From: an uncultured Clostridia bacterium
GTDB lineage: Bacteria > Bacillota > Clostridia > Oscillospirales > Acutalibacteraceae
DNA: 45,026 nucleotides
Assembly: GCA_947644325.1 (NCBI GenBank)
Contig: CANRZD010000006.1
Span: 1 to 45,026, forward strand
Direction: 5' to 3'
This document shows positions 7,785-15,137 of the stretch, piece by piece. A program made the position numbers and the translations under genes. The first letter of the stretch is position 1. Every line of letters begins with the position of its first letter. The notes beneath the pieces are model-generated. The model ran no database searches. It saw only the letters and a program-made list of their open reading frames with translations, and had not been told where the DNA came from.

Positions 7785-8321
7785 TCAGCCCAGCGCCCGC
7801 CGGGCCCCGGGGGTCTTCTGCAGGGCGATCATCAGCGGATAGCCCAGGGCTGCGCAGACTACAAGCTCCCCTAAGCCCACCGACAGGGCCCCGGCCCCGA
7901 AGGCCGCCGGGGAGAAGCTGCCCCAGGCGAAGGCCCCGCTCTCTGACAGGCAGGAGACCTCCAATCCCACGATCACGGCGTTAAAGAGCACCGGGGGCAG
8001 GGGGGCCAGAATGGGGATATCCTTCACCCGCACGCCGGAGAGGGCCCGGGTGGAAAGAGCCGCCAGAAGGGTGGCGCAGGTGCCGAACACCCAGTCTACA
8101 ATACCCAAGGGGCTTGCGAGGTTCGACAAAAAGCAACCGATCGCCAGCCCCGGCACGGCGGCGGGGGTGAAGGCCGGCAGCACGGTCAGCGCCTCTGAAA
8201 AGCGGAACTGGATGGGGCCGAAGGCCAGGTTCAGGCTGGCGGCGGCGTAGGTCAGCACCGTGTACAGGGCGCATATGACCGCCCCCTGGGCTAAAAAGCG
8301 GGTCTTTTGGGTCATTTTCAT
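7785..8321 (-). CDS. queT: QueT family queuosine-precursor transporter (ECF S component)
   Basis: 178 residues with about five or six hydrophobic segments and the QueT family pattern: an early AVICALYTVLTYAAASLNLAFG, then the highly conserved IQFRFSEALTVLPAF and GCFLSNL with ASPLGIVDWVFGTCATLLAA. Proteins of this family are predicted S components that, with the shared ECF ATPases and T subunit, import queuosine precursors such as preQ1. ATG 8321 has AAAGGAAG 8-10 bases ahead. The leader holds a candidate preQ1-I aptamer (8378-8413), which supports the substrate assignment. The ECF energising module is not nearby, as is usual for group II S components. trkH follows 31 bases downstream. Confidence 0.92.
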   Translation of the reverse strand: MKMTQKTRFLAQGAVICALYTVLTYAAASLNLAFGPIQFRFSEALTVLPAFTPAAVPGLAIGCFLSNLASPLGIVDWVFGTCATLLAALSTRALSGVRVKDIPILAPLPPVLFNAVIVGLEVSCLSESGAFAWGSFSPAAFGAGALSVGLGELVVCAALGYPLMIALQKTPGARRALG

Positions 8322-8377
8322 TTGATTTTCTTCCTTTCTTTCCGCGGGCCGGGGCCCGAAGAAGTTGGCCGCGCCCG

Positions 8378-8413
8378 CTAGTTTTGTTTAAGGTCAGGAT
8401 CTCCCGACTGACC
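8378..8413 (-). ncRNA. Candidate preQ1-I riboswitch aptamer upstream of queT
   Basis: Read on the minus strand: a 6-bp stem GGUCAG/CUGACC encloses the 10-base loop UCGGGAGAUC and is followed directly by the A-rich tail UUAAACAAAACUAG. This copies the layout of the Thermoanaerobacter tengcongensis preQ1-I aptamer as I recall it (loop UCGCAGUAAC, tail UUAACAAAACAAGG), including loop length and the loop-closing C that pairs with preQ1. A GC-rich hairpin (GCGGGC...GCCCGC) follows and abuts the queT Shine-Dalgarno; its loop, CUUCUUC, could pair with GGAAGAA there. Another 8-bp hairpin (GGGUCCCG/CGGGGCCC) lies just 5'. Found by eye next to a queT gene; the pseudoknot pairing is not certain. Confidence 0.6.
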
Positions 8414-8512
8414 AGGGCCCCGAAAAGCCGGGACCCCGTGCATAAGAGTACTCCTTTTGCGGGGAAAAAGCAAGGGGTTTGGGATTTTTTGTTTCCTTTT
8501 CCCCACGCCCCG

Positions 8513-8521
8513 TGCTATAAT
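8513..8521 (+). promoter_or_regulatory. Extended -10 promoter for the PNPOx-like gene
   Basis: TGC-TATAAT with only a weak -35 match (TTTCCT, 18 bases upstream). The leader is about 20-25 bases long. It diverges from the queT leader. Confidence 0.65.
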
Positions 8522-8550
8522 ATATAGAAAAGAGGGGGCGCGGCAGAGAT

Positions 8551-9012
8551 ATGTTTGAAGAAAAATACCGGGAATTCCTGCTGGAATTCGGGCAGGGCAG
8601 AAAGATGGTGCTTTCCACATCGGAAAGCGGCCGGGTGTCCTCCCGGATGATGAGCATCGTTCAAATAGGCGGCGTGTTCTGTTTCCAGACGGACCGGACC
8701 ATGGACAAGGCCCGCCAGCTGAAGGGCAACCCCCGGGCGGCCCTCTGCATCGATAACATCCAGATAGAAGGGGTCTGCCGGGAAGCGGGCCCCCCGGCAG
8801 GCTGCGAGGCCTTTTGCCGGGCCTATAAAGAATGCTTCCCCAGTTCTTTTGCGGCGTACACTTTTTTAGAGGACGAGCGGCTGTTTGAGCTCAGGCCCCT
8901 GCTCATCAAGAGGTGGGTCTATATAGACAAGCGCCCCTATACGGAGGCCTTCGATATGGCTGCGGGGGAGTATGGCCTGCGCCCCTACCGGCCAGAGGTA
9001 TTTTCTGTTTGA
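8551..9012 (+). CDS. Pyridoxamine 5'-phosphate oxidase family flavoprotein
   Basis: 153 residues with the split-barrel FMN-binding fold of the PNPOx-like superfamily. Recognisable parts are the N-terminal helix FEEKYREFLLEF, the strand KMVLSTSESGRVSSRMMS corresponding to the 'ATxxxDGxPxxRxm' segment, VFCFQTDRTMDKARQLKGNPRAALCIDN (the classic 'f.T...s.K..ql..nP.v.l' motif), and a C-terminal LFELRPLLIKRWVYID strand. Members of this family bind FMN or related cofactors and have varied substrates; true PdxH is longer and has extra PLP-binding residues not seen here. The ATG has AGAGGGGG ahead at a somewhat long spacing. It stands alone before dnaJ. Confidence 0.85.
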   Translation: MFEEKYREFLLEFGQGRKMVLSTSESGRVSSRMMSIVQIGGVFCFQTDRTMDKARQLKGNPRAALCIDNIQIEGVCREAGPPAGCEAFCRAYKECFPSSFAAYTFLEDERLFELRPLLIKRWVYIDKRPYTEAFDMAAGEYGLRPYRPEVFSV

Positions 9013-9037
9013 CGGCCGCAGAAAGATTTGCTATAAT
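9009..9037 (+). promoter_or_regulatory. Sigma-A promoter for dnaJ
   Basis: TTGACG (9009-9014, overlapping the stop codon of the PNPOx-like gene), a 17-base spacer ending TGC, and TATAAT (9032-9037). No CIRCE-type inverted repeat (TTAGCACTC-N9-GAGTGCTAA) is seen, so this dnaJ does not appear to be under HrcA. Confidence 0.88.
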
Positions 9038-9077
9038 AATACAGCGAATATATAATTAAAAAGAAAGGGCGAGCGGC

Positions 9078-10220
9078 TTGGCGGACAAAAGGGATTTTTA
9101 TGAGGTGCTGGGCGTGCAGAAGGGCGCGTCGGAGGACGAGATAAAGAAGGCTTACCGGAAGCTTGCAAAGCAGTACCATCCCGACCTAAACCCTGGGGAT
9201 GCCCAGGCGGAGACGAAATTCAAGGAAGTGAACGAGGCCTACGAGGTCCTCTCGGACAGCGACAAGCGCGCCCGGTACGACCAGTTCGGCCACGCGGGGG
9301 TAGACCCCAGCTTCGGCGGCGGCGCCGGGGGCAGCCCCTTCCAGGGCGGCTTTGACTTTACGGATATTTTCGACAGCTTCTTCGGCGGGGGCTTCGGCGG
9401 CAGCGCCCGCCGGCAGAACCCCAACGCCCCCCGCCGGGGCGGCGACGTGCAGGCCGCGGTGGCCGTGTCCTTCGAGGAGGCCGCCAAGGGCGTGAAGAAG
9501 ACCGTGGAGTACCAGCAGATAGAAACCTGCGCCGACTGCCACGGCACCGGCGCGGCGGCGGGCACCAGCCCCAAGACCTGCCCCAATTGCAGCGGCACCG
9601 GCCAGGTGCGCATCAGCCAGCGCACGCCCTTTGGGGTGGTGCAGTCTTCGCAGACCTGCGACCGCTGCCACGGCACGGGAAAGCTCATCGAGACCCCCTG
9701 TAAGACCTGCGACGGCAAGGGCCGGGTGCGCCGGAAGAAGTCTGTGGAGGTGAGCATACCCGCGGGCATCGACGACGAGCAGATTCTAAACGTCAGCGGC
9801 CGGGGCAACGCCGGCACAAACGGCGGCCCCAGCGGCGACCTGCATGTGTACGTGACCGTGCGGCCCCACCCCATCTTCCAGCGCCGTGGCAACGACGTGT
9901 GGTGCGAGATGCCCGTGACCTTCACCCAGGCGGCCCTGGGCGCGGACGTGGAGGTGCCTACATTGGACGGCAAGGTCAGCTACCACATCCACGAGGGCAC
10001 CCAGCCCGGGGACGTGTTCCGCTTAAAGGGCAAGGGCATACAGAGCCTGCGGGGCCGTGGCCGTGGGGACCAGCTGGTGCAGGTGACCGTAGAGGTGCCG
10101 AAGAACCTGTCAAAGCGCCAGAAGGAGCTGTTATCTGAGCTGGATAACGCCTCTGACGACAAGAACTATCAGAAGCGCAGAAGCTTCTTTTCTAAGCTCA
10201 AAGATTTATTTGAAGACTGA
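9078..10220 (+). CDS. dnaJ: Chaperone protein DnaJ (Hsp40, type I)
   Basis: 380 residues with the full type I layout. The J domain ([21 protein letters not shown]) contains the HPD tripeptide in QYHPDLN. Then come the Gly/Phe-rich linker ([29 protein letters not shown] region), four CxxCxGxG zinc-finger repeats ([32 protein letters not shown]), and the C-terminal substrate-binding domain ([42 protein letters not shown]). It stimulates DnaK ATPase and delivers unfolded clients. The start is a TTG at 9078 with GAAAGGG ahead; [12 protein letters not shown] is the standard beginning. Unlike many Firmicutes, hrcA-grpE-dnaK is not adjacent and the gene has its own housekeeping promoter. Confidence 0.97.
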   Translation: MADKRDFYEVLGVQKGASEDEIKKAYRKLAKQYHPDLNPGDAQAETKFKEVNEAYEVLSDSDKRARYDQFGHAGVDPSFGGGAGGSPFQGGFDFTDIFDSFFGGGFGGSARRQNPNAPRRGGDVQAAVAVSFEEAAKGVKKTVEYQQIETCADCHGTGAAAGTSPKTCPNCSGTGQVRISQRTPFGVVQSSQTCDRCHGTGKLIETPCKTCDGKGRVRRKKSVEVSIPAGIDDEQILNVSGRGNAGTNGGPSGDLHVYVTVRPHPIFQRRGNDVWCEMPVTFTQAALGADVEVPTLDGKVSYHIHEGTQPGDVFRLKGKGIQSLRGRGRGDQLVQVTVEVPKNLSKRQKELLSELDNASDDKNYQKRRSFFSKLKDLFED

Positions 10221-10228
10221 CACTGGGG

Positions 10229-10257
10229 TTGCAAACGCCTTCACGCCGTGGTATAAT
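10229..10257 (+). promoter_or_regulatory. Sigma-A promoter for the MATE gene
   Basis: TTGCAA (10229-10234), 17-base spacer, TATAAT (10252-10257). The start point near 10263 leaves a leader of about 30 bases before the TTG start. Confidence 0.88.
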
Positions 10258-10292
10258 AGTTGCAGAGTAAACTATTTAAGGAGTGAGGGTGT

Positions 10293-11681
10293 TTGCATTT
10301 TGTAAACCCGCAGAGGGTGTGTAAAGGAATGGAGATGGGGGAGGTCCCCCCGGAAAGACAGATCATCAAGGACGTGCTGGGCGTGGCCTGGCCCTCGGTG
10401 CTGGAGTCCTTCTTTGTGGGCCTTGCGGGCATGGTGGACTCCATCATGGTGGGGGCCCTGGGCTCTTACGCTATCGCGGCGGTGGGGCTCACCACCCAGC
10501 CCAAGTTCATAGGCCTTGCGCTGTTTTTGTCCTTAAACGTGGCCGTATCCGCCATCGTGGCCCGCCGCAGGGGGGAAAACGACCGGGAAAGCGCCAACCG
10601 GGTGGTGCGCATGCTCCTGTTGGGCACGGTGCTGCTGTCGGCTGTCATCAGCGCGGTGTTCGTGGTCTTTGCCGGGCCCATTATCAAGCTGGTGGGCTCG
10701 CAACCTGACACCCACGAGTACGCGGTGGAATACCTGCAGATCATCATGGGCGGGCAGGTGTTCTCCACGGTCTCCCTGGTCTTGAACGCCGCCCAGCGGG
10801 GCGCGGGCAACACCCGCATCGCCATGGTCACGAACCTCATCTCCAACATCGTGAACGTGGTCTTCAACTACCTGCTCATCGGCGGCCACATGGGCTTCCC
10901 GGCCCTGGGGGTGCGGGGGGCGCCCATCGCAACGGTGCTGGGCACGGTGTGCGCCTGTGTGTTAAGCGTCCGGTCGGTGCTACATAAGGACGGGTTTGTG
11001 TACTTAGGCGCGGTGAAGAGCTGGGTGGCGGACAAGCTCAGCATCCGGTCTTTACTGAACGTGGGCTCCAGCGCCTTTATCGAGCAGATATGCCTGCGCA
11101 TCGGCTTCCTGCTCTTTTCCATGACGGTTGCAAACCTGGGCACCACCGAGTTTGCCGCCCACCAGATCGGCATGAATATGATGCACATGTCCTTCACCTT
11201 CGGCGACGGCCTGTCTATCGCGTCGGTGACGCTCATTGGCCAGAGCCTGGGCCGCAGGCGGCCGGACATGGCGAAGATCTACGGCAGCGTGGCCCAGAAG
11301 ATCGGCCTTTTGTGCGCCTTCTTCGTGGCCCTTATCTACTTCTTCTTCGGCAAGGGCTTCTTCGGCTGGTTTACTGCCGACCCGGTGATCTTGGACTACG
11401 GCGTCATCATCATGCGCATTTTAAGCATCATGCTCTTTTTCCAAATCGAGCAGGTGGTGCAGTTCGGCTGCCTGCGGGGCGCGGGGGACACGAAGTTCAC
11501 GGCTATGGTGTCCCTTATCAGCGTCACCTTCATCCGGCCGGGCATCAGCTGGCTCTTGTGCTACCCTCTGCAGCTGGGGCTCATCGGCGCGTGGCTTGGC
11601 ACCTTTGCCGACCAGCTGGTGCGCTTCGCCATGAGCTTCGTGCGCTTCAAAAAGGGCCACTGGACAAAGCTGCGCCTGTAG
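10293..11681 (+). CDS. MATE family efflux transporter
   Basis: 462 residues, about 12 membrane segments, in two homologous halves typical of Na+- or H+-coupled multidrug and toxin extruders. The N-terminal half has WPSVLESFFVGLAGMVDSIMVGALG and AIAAVGLTTQP, and the second half has FIEQICLRIGFLLFSMTVANLGTTEFAAHQIG. GCLRGAGDTKFTAMVSLI is the conserved MATE segment in the C-terminal half. AAGGAG at 10278-10283 is 9 bases before TTG 10293, giving this start. An alternative is ATG 10335 (AAAGGA ahead), which would shorten the protein by 14 residues. Single gene with its own promoter and terminator; substrate unknown. Confidence 0.93.
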   Translation: MHFVNPQRVCKGMEMGEVPPERQIIKDVLGVAWPSVLESFFVGLAGMVDSIMVGALGSYAIAAVGLTTQPKFIGLALFLSLNVAVSAIVARRRGENDRESANRVVRMLLLGTVLLSAVISAVFVVFAGPIIKLVGSQPDTHEYAVEYLQIIMGGQVFSTVSLVLNAAQRGAGNTRIAMVTNLISNIVNVVFNYLLIGGHMGFPALGVRGAPIATVLGTVCACVLSVRSVLHKDGFVYLGAVKSWVADKLSIRSLLNVGSSAFIEQICLRIGFLLFSMTVANLGTTEFAAHQIGMNMMHMSFTFGDGLSIASVTLIGQSLGRRRPDMAKIYGSVAQKIGLLCAFFVALIYFFFGKGFFGWFTADPVILDYGVIIMRILSIMLFFQIEQVVQFGCLRGAGDTKFTAMVSLISVTFIRPGISWLLCYPLQLGLIGAWLGTFADQLVRFAMSFVRFKKGHWTKLRL

Positions 11682-11705
11682 AAAAAAAGAGAAAAAAGCA
11701 GAAAG

Positions 11706-11741
11706 AAAAGCGCCTTGCCCAAAAAGCAAAGCGCTTTTTTT
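11706..11741. terminator. Bidirectional terminator between MATE and SEC-C genes
   Basis: AAAGCGC ... GCGCTTT with a T run on the plus side and an A-rich flank on the other; it lies between convergent genes. Confidence 0.85.
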
Positions 11742-11751
11742 ATTTATACGT

Positions 11752-12246
<495 letters not shown>

Positions 12247-12295
12247 ATGAATCACTCCTCACTTCGTCTTTTGTCATCCTATCCTTCTTAGAGAA

Positions 12296-12324
12296 ATCTT
12301 AGCATCTTTTTGCTTTTCTGTCAA
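12296..12324 (-). promoter_or_regulatory. Sigma-A promoter for the SEC-C gene
   Basis: Minus strand TTGACA, 17-base spacer ending TGC, TAAGAT. The -35 lies 12 bases from the -35 of the divergent fec-like promoter. Confidence 0.85.
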
Positions 12325-12336
12325 TTCCTTCTTCTC

Positions 12337-12365
12337 TTGAAAAAAGCCGGGGGATGTGCTATGAT
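12337..12365 (+). promoter_or_regulatory. Promoter of the iron/cobalamin-type uptake operon
   Basis: TTGAAA (12337-12342), 17-base spacer ending TGC, TATGAT (12360-12365). No clear Fur or DtxR-type palindrome or cobalamin riboswitch is seen between it and the ATG at 12418. Confidence 0.8.
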
Positions 12366-12417
12366 GATAGGAAATCACGAAAAAATCATGGAAAAATATG
12401 AAAAGGAAGGTGTTCTT

Positions 12418-13371
12418 ATGATAAAAAAGGTGTTTCCGGTCTTTTTGTGCCTGTGCCTTGCCCTGTGCGGGTGTTCGGGGGGAGAGCCCTCCAGCAGCGC
12501 CTCGGGCCCGGCCAAAGAGAGCCGGGTGGTGTCCCTCTACGGCTCTTACGCCGAGGCCTGGCTGCTGGCCGGGGGGGAAGACCAGCTGGTAGGCGTGACG
12601 AGGGACGCCATAGAGGACCGGGACCTGGGCCTTTCGGAAGACGTCGCCATCGTAGGCTCTGTGAAGGAGCCAAACGCCGAGGCCATCCTGGCCCTGGAGC
12701 CCACGGCGGTGATCCTCAACGCCGACATCAGCGGCCAGGTGCAGGTGAAGGACGTGCTGGAGGGCGCGGGGGTGGCCTGCTGGGAGTTTACGGTAGACAC
12801 CTTCGAAGACTATGACAAGATGATGCGGCAGTTCACCCAGTGGACGAACCGGGAGGACCTGTATAAAAAGAACGTGGAGGACGTGGCAAAGCAGATAGAG
12901 GAAGCCAAGATCACCGCGGCGCTGAGCAGCACCATACCGGACGTGCTGCTTATGCGGGCCTTCTCCACGGGCATCAAGGCCAAGACCGACGACGAGCTGG
13001 CCGGGGCCGTCTTAAAGGACTTAAACGCCCACAACATCGCCGACGACCACCCCTCCATGCTGGAGGACCTGAGCCTGGAGGAAATTATCAAGGCTGACCC
13101 GGACTTTATCTTCGTCACCACCATGGGGGACGAGGGGAAGGCGTTGGAGTACCTTGACTCGCTCATCGAGAAGAACCCGGCCTGGCAGGACCTGACCGCC
13201 GTGAAGGAGGGCCGCTATATCGTCCTTCCCAAAGACCTATTCCACTATAAGCCCAACAACCGCTGGGGGGAAAGCTATGAATACCTGGGGAACATCCTCT
13301 ACCCGTCGCTCTTTGAAAGCGAGCGGCAGCGCCGGGAGGCTGCTGCTTCTTCTGCTGCTGACGCTTCTTAG
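12418..13371 (+). CDS. ABC transporter substrate-binding lipoprotein (iron-siderophore/cobalamin type)
   Basis: 317 residues. A lipoprotein signal (MIKKVFPVFLCLCLALCGC) is followed by a Ser/Ala-rich linker and a TroA/FecB-type periplasmic-binding fold. The N-lobe has VVSLYGSYAEAWLLAGGEDQ and VGSVKEPNAEAILALEPTAVI; the C-lobe has IIKADPDFIFVTTMGDEGKAL and WQDLTAVKEGRYIVLPKDLF. ATG 12418 has AAAAGGAAGG 7 bases ahead; the ORF track's earlier start (12310) is upstream of the promoter. It probably tethers to the membrane at Cys19 and hands ferric-siderophore, heme or cobalamin to the permease encoded next. Its 3' end overlaps the permease frame by 95 bases. The exact ligand cannot be read from sequence. 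Confidence 0.9.
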   Translation: MIKKVFPVFLCLCLALCGCSGGEPSSSASGPAKESRVVSLYGSYAEAWLLAGGEDQLVGVTRDAIEDRDLGLSEDVAIVGSVKEPNAEAILALEPTAVILNADISGQVQVKDVLEGAGVACWEFTVDTFEDYDKMMRQFTQWTNREDLYKKNVEDVAKQIEEAKITAALSSTIPDVLLMRAFSTGIKAKTDDELAGAVLKDLNAHNIADDHPSMLEDLSLEEIIKADPDFIFVTTMGDEGKALEYLDSLIEKNPAWQDLTAVKEGRYIVLPKDLFHYKPNNRWGESYEYLGNILYPSLFESERQRREAAASSAADAS

Positions 13372-14302
13372 CGCCCTGCTGGGGGTGGGGGCCGGGGCCT
13401 CTTTTATCGACGTGCCCGGGGCTTTCCGGGAGATCTTCTCCCAGGGCCCCCTTTCGGCGGACGCCCGCATCCTACTATACGTGCGCCTGCCCCGGGTGTG
13501 CGCGAGCCTCCTTTCCGGGGCGGCCCTGGCGGTGGCGGGGGTGCTGATACAGGCGGTGCTCTCAAACCCCTTGGCCGCCCCCAACGTCATCGGCGTAAAC
13601 GCCGGGGCGGGCTTTTTCGCCTTCCTCTTCATGGCCCTCTTCCCGGGGAACCTGAGCGCCGTGGCCCTGGGGGCCTTTCTGGGGGCGCTGCTGGCCACGC
13701 TCGTTGTCTATGGGGTGGCCGCTGCCGCCGGGGCGGGAAAGCTCACCATCTTATTGGCCGGGGTGGCGGTGAGCAGTATTTTCACGGCGGGGCTCAATTC
13801 CATCAAGACCTTCTTCCCCGAGACCCTTTATAACGGCAGCACCTTTCTCATCGGCGGCTTTTCGGGCGTCTCTATGAAGGACATCACCCCGGCCTGGGCG
13901 GGCATACTGCTGGCCCTTGTCACGGCCATGCTGCTGCCCCGGCAGCTTGACGTGCTGTGCCTGGGGGAGGAGACCGCCCGGAGCCTGGGCCAGCCCGTGG
14001 GGCTTGTGCGGTTTGGGGCCATTGTGCTGGCCTGCGTGCTGGCCGGGTGCGCCGTAAGCTTTTCGGGGCTCATCGGCTTTGTGGGGCTCATCGTGCCGCA
14101 CATTGCCCGGCGGATGTTCGGAAGCTCCCACAAAGGCCTTCTGCCCGCCTCGTGCCTTCTGGGGGCCTGCCTTGTCACCCTCAGCGACGTGCTCAGCCGC
14201 ACGCTTTTTTCGCCCTACGAGGTGCCGGTGGGCATCCTGCTGTCCTTTATCGGCGGGCCGTTCTTTTTGTTTTTGATACTGCGCCGGCGGCGGGGCAGAT
14301 AG
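13277..14302 (+). CDS. FecCD family ABC transporter permease
   Basis: 341 residues with the ten-helix FecCD/BtuC fold. Signature stretches are RLPRVCASLLSGAALAVAGVLIQAVLSNPLAAPNVIGVNAGAG near the N-terminus, LTILLAGVAVSSIFTAG, and the coupling-helix region SFSGLIGFVGLIVPHIARRMFG, ending in EVPVGILLSFIGGPFFLFLILRR. It forms the membrane channel for the substrate-binding protein upstream and the ATPase downstream. ATG 13277 has GGGGGGAAAG directly ahead; this places the first ~32 codons inside the 3' end of the binding-protein gene. The TTG at 13313 is the next possible start but lacks a good site. Substrate class is iron-siderophore, heme or cobalamin. Confidence 0.92.
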   Translation: MNTWGTSSTRRSLKASGSAGRLLLLLLLTLLSALLGVGAGASFIDVPGAFREIFSQGPLSADARILLYVRLPRVCASLLSGAALAVAGVLIQAVLSNPLAAPNVIGVNAGAGFFAFLFMALFPGNLSAVALGAFLGALLATLVVYGVAAAAGAGKLTILLAGVAVSSIFTAGLNSIKTFFPETLYNGSTFLIGGFSGVSMKDITPAWAGILLALVTAMLLPRQLDVLCLGEETARSLGQPVGLVRFGAIVLACVLAGCAVSFSGLIGFVGLIVPHIARRMFGSSHKGLLPASCLLGACLVTLSDVLSRTLFSPYEVPVGILLSFIGGPFFLFLILRRRRGR

Positions 14303-14312
14303 GGGGGCGGAG

Positions 14313-14981
14313 ATGGTAGAGTTTTCACACGTGACCGCAGGCTACGGGGGCCGGGCGGCCTTACGGGACGTGACCTTTTCGGCCCCCCGGGGGAAGGTCA
14401 CCGCCCTCATCGGCCCCAACGGCTGTGGCAAGACCACCCTCTTAAAGACCGCCTGCGGGCTGCTGGCGCCCCTTTCCGGGGCCGTCACCCTAGACGGCCG
14501 GGAGAAAAAAGCCCTGGGCCGCAAAGAGTGGGCCCGGCTGTGCGCCCTGCTGCCCCAGATAAGGGAGGCGCCCGCCGCCCTTACCGTAGAGGCCCTGGCC
14601 GCCCACGGGCGCTACCCCCACCTGTCCTTTGGGCGGGACCTGACCGAAAAGGACAGAGAGGCCGTGCGCCTCTCGCTGGAGGAGACCGGCGTGTGGGGCC
14701 TGCGGGGGCGCAGCCTGGGGCAGCTCTCCGGGGGGGAGCGCCAGCGGGCGTACCTGGCCATGGCCCTCGCCCAGGACCCGGAGGTGTTCTTTTTAGACGA
14801 GCCCACCACGTACCTGGACATCGGCCAGAAATACGAGATGCTGGACCTGATCGCCCGGCTGGGGAAACGGGGGAAGACGGTGGTCATGGTGCTGCACGAC
14901 CTGTCTTTGGCCTTCTCCTACAGCGACTATGTGGCCGTGCTGGGGGAGGGGAGGCTTTTAGCCTTCGGGGAGAGCGGGTAG
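14313..14981 (+). CDS. FecE-like ABC transporter ATPase, truncated by an amber codon
   Basis: 222 residues with an intact nucleotide-binding core: Walker A GPNGCGKTTLL, Q-loop LLPQIREA, signature LSGGERQRAYLAMALAQD, Walker B VFFLDEPTTYLD and the switch histidine in MVLHDLSLAF. It powers the fec-like importer. FecE-type ATPases normally run about 30 residues further. Here a TAG at 14979-14981 stops the frame right after AFGESG, and the downstream frame stays open for 32 more codons to a TGA at 15078-15080. It encodes VFDSGVPGKAFGVRG, which matches the usual 'EVlt...FGV' tail. So a sense codon seems to have become TAG. The missing tail lies outside the catalytic core, so function may persist. 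ATG 14313 has GGGGGGCGGAG ahead. Confidence 0.88.
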   Translation: MVEFSHVTAGYGGRAALRDVTFSAPRGKVTALIGPNGCGKTTLLKTACGLLAPLSGAVTLDGREKKALGRKEWARLCALLPQIREAPAALTVEALAAHGRYPHLSFGRDLTEKDREAVRLSLEETGVWGLRGRSLGQLSGGERQRAYLAMALAQDPEVFFLDEPTTYLDIGQKYEMLDLIARLGKRGKTVVMVLHDLSLAFSYSDYVAVLGEGRLLAFGESG

Positions 14982-15080
14982 GTCTTTGACAGCGGCGTGC
15001 CCGGAAAGGCCTTCGGGGTGCGGGGGCAGCGGTCCTCACGGGGGGGGGGGGAAGAATTCCTCTTTACCCGGGGCGGTTGA
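14982..15080 (+). pseudogene. Severed C-terminal tail of the FecE-like ATPase, with a G12 tract
   Basis: It is in frame with the ATPase after its TAG stop: 32 codons ending at TGA 15078-15080, translating as VFDSGVPGKAFGVRGQ..., then a Gly run from the 12-G tract, then EEFLFTRGG. No start codon with a ribosome binding site exists, so it is probably untranslated unless the amber codon is read through. Its end overlaps the -35 of the next promoter. Confidence 0.65.
15040..15051 (+). repeat. Homopolymeric tract of 12 G
   Basis: Twelve consecutive G, the longest mononucleotide run I noticed. Tracts of this length are prone to slipped-strand length change and to sequencing error. It lies in the severed tail of the ABC ATPase, about 25 bases upstream of the GT4-CsaB promoter -35. 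Confidence 0.9.
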
Positions 15081-15105
15081 CCTTCCTTAAAAAATTGGCT
15101 ATAAT
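15077..15105 (+). promoter_or_regulatory. Sigma-A promoter for the GT4-CsaB gene
   Basis: TTGACC (15077-15082), 17-base spacer, TATAAT (15100-15105). RBS AAAGAAGGAAAGAGG lies before the ATG at 15138. Confidence 0.88.
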
Positions 15106-15137
15106 AAAGGGATAGAAAGAAGGAAAGAGGGGTTTCT

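Noticed and set aside
9013-9077. CIRCE element upstream of dnaJ
   Set aside because: No TTAGCACTC-N9-GAGTGCTAA inverted repeat is present; only a sigma-A promoter was found.
12366-12417. Cobalamin riboswitch or Fur/DtxR box before the fec-like operon
   Set aside because: The leader is only about 50 bases long, without a B12-box or a clear 19-base palindrome.
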